A stretch of 64,000 nucleotides of DNA from Cladobotryum mycophilum (taxonomy: Eukaryota > Ascomycota > Sordariomycetes > Hypocreales > Hypocreaceae): contig JAVFKD010000016.1 of assembly GCA_036429605.1 (NCBI GenBank), forward strand, positions 1,550,001-1,614,000, written 5' to 3'. The position numbers and the translations under genes were made by a program. The notes under the pieces were generated by a model, which worked only from the letters and a program-made list of their open reading frames with translations, had not been told where the DNA came from and did not search any database. This document shows positions 48,188 to 57,922 of this stretch, piece by piece. Each line of letters begins with the position of its first letter. Within the stretch, counting starts at the first letter, position 1.

Positions 48188-50631
48188 TTACTGCAGGTCT
48201 GCCAGTGCCCTTTCATTGTTCAACTCAATGGCCTTGACAAACGTGGGGTATGGCGTCAACGTTCCCAGGGCACGTCGCATGTGAGCGTTAATAATCTGGA
48301 GTCCGTAGACGTAACTTGCGTTGACCCAACCGAATCTGTCATTCTTGCATTAGCACTTCCGAACGCCACATGCACAAATTGCGCCGCCTCTAGTAGTTCA
48401 TATGAAGAAGAAGAAAAATATAACTTACCCTTCCTTGGCAACACCTTTAAAGTCCAATCCCTGATTTCCGTATTCGGCATCCACTCGGTGAGGGTCCACT
48501 GGTCGAGTCACGTCGTACTTCTCGACAACCACACCGTTAAAGTCCACAAACGCCTTGGTAATCATGAACAGCCACTTGTATGCAAGTCGCTCGGCTTCGT
48601 CAATAAAACTGTATCGAAGCAGACCAGTCCAGGCCAACATTTGCTGCGGAGCCCAGCCGTAGGGGTAGTCCCACTGTCGGTTAGGTCTCTCCAGACCAAC
48701 CTCACCTCGTGACTTCTCAGTTCCTGCTACCAAACCGCCAAATGCCTCGAATCTAGGCAGACCCTTCTTGACAAGTTCGGCTGCCTGTTTCGGTGTCGCA
48801 ATTCCGGCCCAGAGCGCCCACAGAGTGGTAGCGGTTTCGTATGTGCAGCGCTCCTTCTTGACAGTGTCGTAGTCAAAGAACATGCCTTCTTCTTCATTCC
48901 ACATGAGCTTATCCATGGTCAACTTGCGGCGCTTGGCTCGTCGATCCCAGACGGCCGACGCCACTACCTCACCAGGCTTATAAGGCGTTCCTTGGCAAAA
49001 CTCGGCGGGGATCTCAAGCTTGTCATCGAAAAGATTTCGGATAGTTCGTGCAATATCCGTTTCATACTTGAACAGCAGCGCGTTCAAGTCAATCGTAGCA
49101 AGGTTAGCACAAACACCCTCAAGACGGTATGAAGTATCGTGCCCGGATTCACGGACAGCGCGGTCGTGAAGGAAATATTCATCCAGCTCTGGCTCCTTAA
49201 TCTTGCCATAAGTGTAGGCCTGCGCAAATTCCTTATAATCCATCTTGTGCTTTTCGGCATAGGGTGTCAAGATGTGGATGAAATGGGTATCCTCCGTCTC
49301 AGGGGGCACACCGAGACCTTCGGGGCGATACCTGGACAAGCCAGTTACTGGATCCAGTCTAGGCTCGCACGTCCAGACGCTGTGGTACTCTTTAATGGCA
49401 GCAAGAATGGCTCTTCGCAGGAACTCCTTCGACTCTGGCTCATGCTTGATCTTCTCATACACGCGAAGTGCCATATCAGTCAAGAATGGTGGCTGTGATC
49501 GACCAAGATAATACGATCTTGTGGCATTGAGAATCTTTCCATAGTGCTCGATGCAGAAGCAAAAGTTGAGCACCATGGCCTTGGCCAGGTCAACTCTGTC
49601 GTGAATCAACAAGCCCAATGATTCCATGTAACTGTCCCAGCCGTACAGCTCGTTGAAGCGACCACCTGGGACGACAAATGGCAAGCCCTTTAAGGTTGTG
49701 GTTTTCGCATCACCTTCGCCTTCCTCAACTTTTTCCACGGCAACGGCTAGTAGACCTGGCTTGTCATTCATATCTCGAATCAACTCGGGTGTGATCTTGG
49801 CAGGCAACATCTGAACATCCAGTCTAAGTTCTGGTCGATCCGCAGCCACCTTTGTATAATATTCAAATTGCTCAGGGGCTCCAACGGGGACATAGATACG
49901 CGGACGAGGGTCGTCAGTCCAATCTTTGGGATCTCTGGCTGCGATTTCAATGCTGGACGCATCAATTCGTCTTGTCAGGCCATCCCAAAAGTGATCTCGG
50001 ATAAGACGGGACAAACGATCGACGGGGTTTTCATTCAATCGTCCTTCATCCAGAATGATCTGCTCCCGACCATATTCTTTGGCCAGCGTCAACTCCTGGA
50101 GGAGGTTTGACAGCATATAAGTGCCTCGAACCTCGAAGCGGTTGTGGCCAGCCGAGGCAGCTGTTCGCAAAGAAATGACTTTGGGGCCATTATCCTCGAT
50201 TGTAATTTGCATGTTTCCATCGGTATCCTCCTGGTTCTTCAAGGCTTCGAGAGTTTGGTCGACTTGGATAAGGAATCGGCGGTTCTGGTCAAGGGTGTTT
50301 TCATCTGCGTAATGGGTTGGTTAGCAACTTGCTGCACTGGGCCCCTATGAAGAATATAGGAAGTAACTAACCGTGGCTTCCACGTCTGAATTGGTCACGA
50401 ATTCCAAGTCTCTCGAGCTGTTTTGCCAAACTATTCTATGCCCGCCCCTTGTTAGCTCAAGGTGTTCGATTTTGCAAGGTGAATAGGGAGCAAGCCTACC
50501 TGAGAGTAGGTTCGAGTGCGGGGACCATAGCGATTGGCATGTCGCTCACCAGACGCATAATAGGTTTTGGCATCATCGAAAACTCCGTAATCCTCGGACG
50601 GGCGATTCTGGTGATTCCCCGAAGCAGGCAT
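48188..50631 (-). CDS. nth1: Neutral trehalase
   Basis: Cytosolic neutral trehalase hydrolyses trehalose to glucose during germination and stress recovery. Exons are 50500-50631, 50372-50435, 48429-50304 and 48188-48335, and the product is 739 residues. The N-terminal regulatory region contains RRGSHDEN, a consensus PKA site. It is followed by the calcium-binding motif DTDGNMQITIEDNGPKV at about residues 100-116. The GH37 signatures PGGRFNELYGWDSYM and QWDYPYGWAPQQ are present. The last intron is 93 nt; the others are 64 and 67. No frameshift is seen. A PKA site here links with pkaR at the other end of the window by known biology, although not by position. STRE-like elements lie upstream. Confidence 0.96.
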
Positions 50632-51856
50632 CGTGACTATCGTTTGCCTTGTCGATCAAGTCGTTACAGACGATATACGATATGTGATGGGTCAAAGAGC
50701 GGTGGTGGTGAAGGGTGGACGAAGGATTAATAGCAGTTTTGACGGATGTTGCCCAACAATCTGCCGGACAAATGATTAAATACGGACACCAAGGCCTGGA
50801 GTAGGTAGCTAAGGTCAGTAAAAAGGAATGCATGCATGCAGTGTGTTGTTTAGTTTCGAGACCCTCGCATCCCACGTCAAGGGGGTTCCAAGCTGTCTGG
50901 GCTCCCAAAAGACTCCGTCATTAAAAGGGTTCCGGGCACCAAGAAAGTTACAGTACGGGAGGATGAGGTACTGTACACATGGACCCTGCGGCGGGGCAAG
51001 CCATTGGGATGTGGTGGATGGATGGATGGCAGGGGGATATCGACGTGAGGGGTGGTGGACAATAAAAAAGGGCACATACAGAATGAGTTGGTGGCTTATG
51101 GCGTTTTCGGAAAATCCGGTGCAGATGAATGACCTTTTTTCTTCTTTTTTTATCCTCTTCAGTCTCCTTGAACGAGAATCAACAGGTTTGTTTTTGCTGT
51201 TTCGACTGATACCTGTACGAGTGGTGGAGGAAGAGGAAGAAGAAGAGAATGTTGGGATCAATTTTTTGAGATGCAAGTGCCCCATGCCAGAGACAGAAAA
51301 GGAGTCGCAGGCCCTGGGAAATGTTCCAGTTTCATTCACCGCCCACTATAATGAGGCGACGGTGACGATATCTCGCATCTTTGCCTCCGCTGCTGGGGGG
51401 ACAGCCCAACGTTACAGGGGAGGTCAGTTCAGAGAGAGAGCACTGGAGGACCTAGACTTGCCAGAATCGAGATTTTGACGTATCTGCAGCGTCCCCCACG
51501 CGTTGATTACAGGGGGCTGGTTGTCTATTGGGTGTCTGCGGCCTTACCTTTGAGACCCCGGAAGTTATACTTACCACTGGGCACCTCAGTCTTTTTGCTC
51601 TCTGCCTTGGCCTTGCGACCTAATCATGCAAGTTCATGTAAATAATTATGTTCCAAATTACTCCACCCTACGATAACTCCAATGGACAATATTTCATACC
51701 CATATTCAACAACAAAGCTTCGATGCATTGATACTTATCCACTACCTAATGTACAGGTATTACCCCGTATGGAGAACTCCGCAAGCCTAGTCCACAATCC
51801 ATGGATGTTGGTTCCCCCATTTCTAGCACAGACCCCCGGTTCAGGTGTGGTAGCTA
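50632..51856. promoter_or_regulatory. nth1 promoter with several STRE-like elements
   Basis: Five AGGGG pentamers occur on the plus strand (CCCCT on the gene strand): 50880-50884, 51031-51035, 51048-51052, 51416-51420 and 51511-51515. STREs mediate Msn2/4-type stress activation of trehalose genes in yeast. On the minus strand about 51532-51619 also looks like an exon bounded by TTAG and a GTAAGG donor, with an earlier GTAAGT inside, but no gene could be built from it. Confidence 0.4.
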
Positions 51857-51901
51857 AGTCAGACCACCCAGGTCCCGACCACCCCCACTTTCCGGCCACC
51901 T
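51857..51901. repeat. Left 45-bp terminal inverted repeat
   Basis: Identical, in inverted orientation, to 53670-53714. Confidence 0.97.
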
Positions 51902-51983
51902 CAAAACACCACACATCACAAGGAACGCAGCGGAATCATATGAACACAACAGCATCACAACTGTTTTTTTGGTGTTTTTTTTT

Positions 51984-53570
51984 CTATTCTAGATAAAATT
52001 CATAACATAGGTCTTGCAAGCTGTATGAAGAAATCAATTCTGCAGCCCGGTTCGGTGCCAATAGCTCTCTGTAACGCTTCCTTGTTGCAAGAACATCCTT
52101 GATCCTAATAAATCGACTGTTCAAGTCTTCTGTGACCTTTTGCCTCTTCCGGGGCCGGTAAACATGAACAAGATGCTCTAGTTCCTTGATTTTGGCATCA
52201 GCTTCGGCCAGCTTGGTGTTTTGTTGGTCTAGACCTTTGCCAATCTTCCTGAATAGTAGCCGGATCGCAGGGTCGTCCAAGTGGAATAGATCCACAAGGC
52301 CACGAAGCTGCTGGGACCTTGTTGGGGTAATAAAAACAATTGTCTTAGGTTCCCTGTTCTCTTGGGCTTCTAACGGCACCAATTTCGGCGTTTCTGGAAC
52401 TTGGGTTTGGCCCCTTTGGTTCTCAAGAAGAAGACGGCTCAACAGAGGTTTGGCCGGGTTAACTGGCCACAACCCAGAGCCAAGGAACCCGTTTTTGATG
52501 TTTTTTAATGTCAAGGCTGCTAGACGAGCTGTATGATAACAACATAGGAACGTCATCTTGCCCGCGGGCGAGGAATCAAAGGCATCTGGGTATTTCTCTA
52601 TAGCTCTGCGATAGGCTGTCTTGACGGGCGAAAAAATCGAGATATCAAGAGGTTGAAGAACATGAGATGTATGTGGAGGTAAAAATAAGATATATATGTT
52701 GTTTCTGTAGCATTCGTACATAAAATCATCGGTTGTATGACTCCCGTGGCCATCAACAACCAGAAGAACTCTTGGGCTTGATCTATTCCTTGTCTGGGGG
52801 ATAAAGACCTCTCGTAGCCAAGCTACGGCTGTCTCGTTGTTTGTCCAGCCCTTAGAAGTTGCAGCAAATTGCCAATTTGCTAGAAAACTCATCTCGTCAG
52901 GGAACCATTGTTGTTGAACGGTCTGGCCCTTGAAAACAACCAACGGACTAAGAGCCCGACCTGTTGCTGAGATACACTCGATGATTGTGGTCCAACAACG
53001 CGTTCCAGGTTGTTTTTTTATCGTCTGACGAACTGATGAGCTACCAAGGACCAGACCATTAGTTCCCTGGCCTTCTAGGATCCCAGTTTCATCCATATTA
53101 TATCGATTTTCTGGGGGGATGCCCTTAATCAACGGTAGCTCCAGCAGGTAAAAGAAATCCTTGATAATCTTAGTCGTAGCCCCGTTGATGCGTACAGAAT
53201 CCATTTGCTTGCCTCTGATAGTCTTAACTTCCGGGTTTCTAGCTAAAAAACCGGTCAACCACCGTTTTCCAAGTGGTCGTTGGTCACCACTAGCCTCGAT
53301 GATCCGGGTTGCAAATTCCTTGAGTCTCTTATGTGTTGGTGGCAGCCCTAGGGAGGCTTGGCCAAGAACCCACTCACGGAGGTGTATTTCTTGTTCCTTG
53401 GAAAGCCTCTGAAGGTGCTCCATAGCAACTGCCTTTGTTGCTGAACCTTTTATCCGGTCTGAAAGGGTTGTCCTAGGGACTCCCCACTTGAGGCAAGCCT
53501 CGCGCAGAGATGAGCCGTCCAGAACAGCTTGTATGGCATATTTGATATCATTTTCAGTATAACGAGGCAT
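51984..53570 (-). CDS. Fot1/pogo-type DDE transposase
   Basis: A single 528-residue frame with no intron or stop. The N-terminus is a psq-type helix-turn-helix (residues 4-40, YTENDIKYAIQAVLDGSSLR). A CENP-B-type helix-turn-helix spans about residues 55-125 and ends RWLTGFLARNPEV. The DDE_1 catalytic core carries Asp160 (NMDETG), Asp273 (VVDGHGSH) and Asp309 (LQPLDISIF), a DD35D spacing. A basic C-terminal tail follows a leucine-rich coiled-coil stretch. All catalytic residues are present, so the protein could be active. The 5' and 3' untranslated parts reach the two inverted repeats. Fungal Fot1-like elements are the closest family. Confidence 0.95.
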   Translation of the reverse strand: MPRYTENDIKYAIQAVLDGSSLREACLKWGVPRTTLSDRIKGSATKAVAMEHLQRLSKEQEIHLREWVLGQASLGLPPTHKRLKEFATRIIEASGDQRPLGKRWLTGFLARNPEVKTIRGKQMDSVRINGATTKIIKDFFYLLELPLIKGIPPENRYNMDETGILEGQGTNGLVLGSSSVRQTIKKQPGTRCWTTIIECISATGRALSPLVVFKGQTVQQQWFPDEMSFLANWQFAATSKGWTNNETAVAWLREVFIPQTRNRSSPRVLLVVDGHGSHTTDDFMYECYRNNIYILFLPPHTSHVLQPLDISIFSPVKTAYRRAIEKYPDAFDSSPAGKMTFLCCYHTARLAALTLKNIKNGFLGSGLWPVNPAKPLLSRLLLENQRGQTQVPETPKLVPLEAQENREPKTIVFITPTRSQQLRGLVDLFHLDDPAIRLLFRKIGKGLDQQNTKLAEADAKIKELEHLVHVYRPRKRQKVTEDLNSRFIRIKDVLATRKRYRELLAPNRAAELISSYSLQDLCYEFYLE

Positions 53571-53669
53571 GAGGATTCCAAAAATCTAATTATCTTTTTG
53601 ATACGATAAGAATTGGTAGAGAAAATGCGGTTGGAATGATATAGGTCATGAGGTGGTTGGACGTAAATT

Positions 53670-53714
53670 AGGTGGCCGGAAAGTGGGGGTGGTCGGGACC
53701 TGGGTGGTCTGACT
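53670..53714. repeat. Right 45-bp terminal inverted repeat
   Basis: Exact inverted copy of 51857-51901. Confidence 0.97.
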
Positions 53715-53716
53715 TA

Positions 53717-55950
53717 CAGATAATCTTGAATCCATGTCTTACAGCAAACGACATGGGCTCGCACCATGAGAGGAAGACCAGTCGTTCATTACGCATTAGT
53801 ACTACGTGCTTGTACGATGACAGCTTCTGAATCGGAACTACTAATACTTGCAATATGCAAGGGAACTCAACAGAAATCGGAAATCATCTGACCCATTAAC
53901 GCGCACTCCCAAGACATGGGCAAGGGTTAGGACCAACACAGAATCTCAAATCCTTCAATCCGTCAGACAAAAAGACACCCCACGTTTGCCAACGCAGCAA
54001 TCTTTGTCGGACTTACTCCGTAACGCCAGAATTGCCCGCTCATGGGCGGAATATTTCTCTTCCCAACAGTCTCGCGTTGAGATCTTGCTGACTGAATATG
54101 CCATGTTAGGACAGTTGCCTCGTCTGCCCAATGACAACTGCCTTTACTTTACTTGATACCTACCCTACATACCTAAAGGGTAAGTAAATAACATTATCCT
54201 CAACACTGTTGGGAGTCAGTGATATCCTAATGAGTCTAGGTATGTTAAGATGTACAAATCGTATGAATTAATATGTGTCCTTAAATCGAGCTTCATTTTA
54301 TTTAAAAAGATAAGATGTAAAGTGTCAAAAAGGATGTGATTGCTTATGTTGCGGCACGCTTTGATTTACACAAATCTTGGAGTGGAGGTGAAGGAGAGAG
54401 GAATTACTTTATTCAACTTCGTGACGAGGTAAACTTGTATGCTTGTATTTTTTTGAGCCGCTACACTTGCTTATGCAAGGATCTCATTGACATAAACCTC
54501 GATAAAATTGCTGAAGAACTACTACCAAGGTAGTTTTGTGTTGTAACATTGCCCAGTGATGAAATACACAAGGCCTTGTTGTTACTATATAGACAATTTA
54601 CCTATCATCACAATGAGAAAATACTGAGTAACTGAGGGAGGATAGGCACCCCCTAGATGGATTCTACGGAAAAGGCATTTTCAAATACAATCGGATACAT
54701 TACGGACCTCCTGAAGATCGAAGATGAGGCGCCAGCGGCAAGAGGTTGTCAGCCCGTCTGGCTTGTCTTCACGCAGAGCATCTCTTGGCCGTGCGTGTGA
54801 GGACATCAGCTTCCAAAGGCATCTCAGTCATCTCTCTGGCTACCACAAGACCAGTCAGAGTTTTTTTTTTTTTTTGGTTGAAATATGGTTTTCCATGATT
54901 GGAATACAACTCGTCCTAACCCGAAAATCGGACCCCCTCGAGGATAAACGGCAGGAGAAGCAAGAGCTGAAATGGGATATTTAAAAAAAAATTCATCTTC
55001 TTATAGTATGATGACGACAGAAAAGAGTACTCTCGTAACATCGATGCCTCTCGACTCATCGTCCCGTTATAACGGCACTATATATTTCCGGCATTCTTAA
55101 AAGCCAAGTATTAACTGGGATAGGGAACAAGCTACCTTTATATAGGTAGATGGTAAGAGAGACGCCGTCAACCCCAAACATACAGAGATCTCTAATAGCT
55201 TTACCAGAAAGGAGGCCTTGATCCGGGAGATCCCTTGCTGGGACCAGGGCGAATTAAGCCGTGTTGGGGAGTGGAATATCGCGACGGGAGGTGCAATGGG
55301 CAAGAAGACTTCTCTGACGCAGGGAGACTAGCTCACACAGAGAAACTCAAGCAACATATCGTGAGTTCTCACGATGGAGAACCCAGCGGACTTGATGCAG
55401 GTTCATACCTACGGTGAACTTCTCTCGCAATTCAAAGTAGTCATTGCGAACTCTGGAGGCAATGAATGCTGGCGTCGCCTGCCAGTCCTCGTGTGTTGCT
55501 CTGGATTCCTCTCATCGCCACAAATTCCTCCTCTTTACCATCCCCTCTTCATCGTCACAGATTCCTAGAAATACTCGAAGTACCCCCCTTGTCCGTGATA
55601 TCGGAATCAATAGCAACAGGAGTAATCCACAGCAAGAACCAGTATCACGATCGAAAACCTTGTAGCAGTTTACACATTTCTGCTTGAGTTTGGGTTTGGC
55701 ATTTCGAGGCATTGTGCCCCCCCCCCCCAAGGTTCATCATCAAAGATGTTCTAACGAATGGGAATGGTGCTTATACTCTGCCCAAGGCTCTCAAATAAAA
55801 AGGCTCCATCAAGTAGAAATCATGCCCCAACGCCAACCTTGACTCGCAGGAAAACCGTATCCTAAAGAGGTGATACCAGAAAGCATTCAACAATAAATGG
55901 GAATCATTCTAACCAAGCGCATAAAAGAGGGCCCCCATCGTCCCCTGCAA
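53717..55950. other. 2.2-kb interval without a supported gene
   Basis: Follows the transposon. An open frame at 53848-54156 (102 codons) and a Cys-containing frame on the minus strand at 55512-55712 (MPRNAKPKLKQKCVNCYKVF) are the most protein-like, but neither has a recognisable family or clear splice partners. A C12 run lies at 55717-55728. The interval could be accessory or decayed DNA. Confidence 0.4.
55717..55728. repeat. C12 homopolymer
   Basis: The longest C run in the window; its length is probably unreliable given the homopolymer errors elsewhere. Confidence 0.8.
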
Positions 55951-56704
55951 TCACGCATCTGATACCGGCTTCTGTCTCCTGACCATACGGCCCCTCCTTT
56001 TGGCAACCGTCTCTGCATCCCACACCCCAGCAAAAATATCTTCACACTCATCCTCATCCTCGGAGTCGAACTCAATCTCATCTTCGTCGCTCCGACGGTC
56101 GCCCTCAAAGACCTCCATGTCCTCGGATGTAGGGATATCGTTCCAGCTCCGATGCGTGGTTACCCGCTCCGTCTCGAGGATGAACTTGCCCACCTTGTAC
56201 TTTTGCGACGCCTCCTTCGCATCGACGTACTTCCAGCCTAGCTTGCGGCCGCAGAGGCCGCAATGTATGTCGGCTACGGTGTGCCATCCCGTGACGAGCT
56301 GTCTGCTCTCGTTCTTGCCCACTCTGATGTTTAGGAGCGACTGATCAGCAGACTGCTCTGGCGGAGCGACCAAGTACGCCCTCCCATAGCGACCCGTAAA
56401 CCCCTTGGAGACAATCTGCGACGAGAAAGCCAGATCCGTGGAGCACGACGAGCATCTCAGTGTGTCTGCCGCCGTACGCGATAGCCGCCTGGCCTGGGAG
56501 AACATGGCACCTCCATGATGGTCCGGGGGAGAATTATTCGGCGTCGTCACATTCGAATAACTTGGCGACTCCCCCAGATGATGAAGACGCGGCTGAAAGC
56601 GTTGAAGACGTGGAGTGGCGACGTGAGAATGAAAAGGTGAAGCTGGGCAGGAGATAACTGGGGAATATGGGCTTTGTAGCCGCGATACCGCTCTCACGAA
56701 CCAT
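55951..56704 (-). CDS. Yippee-family zinc-binding protein
   Basis: This protein of about 250 residues carries one Yippee domain. CxxC pairs CSSC near residue 87 and CGLC near residue 146 are expected to bind one zinc. Between and after them are the family motifs FSSQIVSKGFTGRYGRAYLV, TGWHTVADIHC, GRKLGWKY and YKVGKFILETERV. A strongly acidic tail (DEDEIEFDSEDEDECEDIF) and a basic C-terminus follow. The likely start is the ATG at 56704, giving MVRESGIAATKPIFPSYLLP; the C run at 56571-56575 then needs one base removed to reach the Yippee domain. A shorter start at the Met at 56503 avoids the frameshift, so this correction is less certain than the others. Cellular role is unclear. Confidence 0.82.
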
Positions 56705-57922
56705 GGTGGTGGTTGATTATGTTCACCCAATCGACATCGATAAGAACCCGGAACTCGTAGTTCTTCAAAAAAAGAGAAAAGAAAATTACAACTTGGCCAG
56801 GTATGTTGAGTATGGAGTGTTAATAGTGGTTGGGATCAAGACTAATGACCAGAAAACAAAGTCAAGTCTTTTAACAAATTCAGCTTTCAGCGTTTTGTCT
56901 GAGGAAACTCGCCGTCCTCTTCCGACACCGCTTCAGGTATCCTTCCCTACCTAGTACTCTCTCCCCAAAAACATCAGGTTCTTAGGGTAGGTTGTCTCAC
57001 CTCACATGAGCCCACTGGACCGGTCTTGCACGCGATCAGCAACCCTCCCAACCCCGCATAATTAGGGGGGCAACCCAAATCCCCAGCCGTCCACTGTTCA
57101 ATCAGGGGACAGACAAAGCCCTTAAGCCTCAAGCACTGTAGCACCTGTCCCTACAAAACAAGTGGGCCTGTGTCCCAGAGAAGTAATTTCGGTATCGGTA
57201 AGCTGGAGGGATTGGAAAAACCGTCCTTTTTGGGTTAAAAGGGGAGAGGAAGAAACAAGGCGAGCAGTGACAAATGAAGCTCATCAATCACAGACAAACA
57301 GCAAAGACATATATATTGCGTGGCAGCCGACAAAAGGGTCATCCGACCATGGCTACAACCCAATTATGAGGGCGCTAAAAACAGGTTTTTGTTTGGACTG
57401 CAGAAAGCGTAAATCCGAGGGAAGAAATCTTGGAGAGAAGACTATAATGGGGGATGAAGAGGAGGGGGCAGCCACAAAATGCAAAGATGGGGAGAGACGG
57501 TTGACATTGAAGGTTTGGGGTGAGTTTTTTTGGTGTCGAAGCCCAAGTGGCACTGGAGGGTGTGCAGATGCAGCCGCGGGCTCGATTCAGCCAATCCAGT
57601 CAACCAACATGGGGCGCCTCTCACAGAGCAATTTCAACGGCGTCTCAGATTGGCCAGTCATTCCAATACTGTATTGAATAAAAGAGCTCGCCTCCATTTA
57701 GCCTCCTTCCTATTGGTGCCCTCATTCACATGCACCAAGCTTCACAAAGACGACAAAAAGAAGGAATGGGTGTTGTTTCCGAGCAAAGCTTGTGTATGTA
57801 CCTAGACAAATCTACCTAGCTATTCTTTACAATCTTATGGATTTTCCAGCAATCCTATACAGTCACCTACTGTATACAGCTCAGGTCCCGCGTTGGTTTT
57901 TTTCTTATATCCATGCCACCCT
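56705..57922. other. Intergenic region between the Yippee gene and dug1
   Basis: About 1.2 kb. An open frame on the plus strand at 57162-57677 lacks an ATG start and any family resemblance and is not supported. The rest is the Yippee promoter and the dug1 3' end. Confidence 0.45.

Larger units (their letters stand above)
51857..53714. mobile_element. Intact Fot1/pogo-like DNA transposon
   Basis: The 1858-bp element is bounded by perfect 45-bp terminal inverted repeats starting AGTCAGACCACCCAGGTCCC and is flanked by TA on both sides (51855-51856 and 53715-53716), the target duplication of the Tc1/mariner-pogo superfamily. It contains one uninterrupted transposase gene on the minus strand. The perfect repeats and intact frame indicate a recent insertion that has not been through repeat-induced point mutation. 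Confidence 0.96.

Noticed and set aside
50815..51339. 174-codon open frame on the minus strand upstream of nth1
   Set aside because: Ser- and Pro-rich low-complexity sequence in a promoter; no conserved motif.
57162..57677. 171-codon open frame on the plus strand
   Set aside because: No ATG start, no domain, no splice logic and simple-sequence composition.
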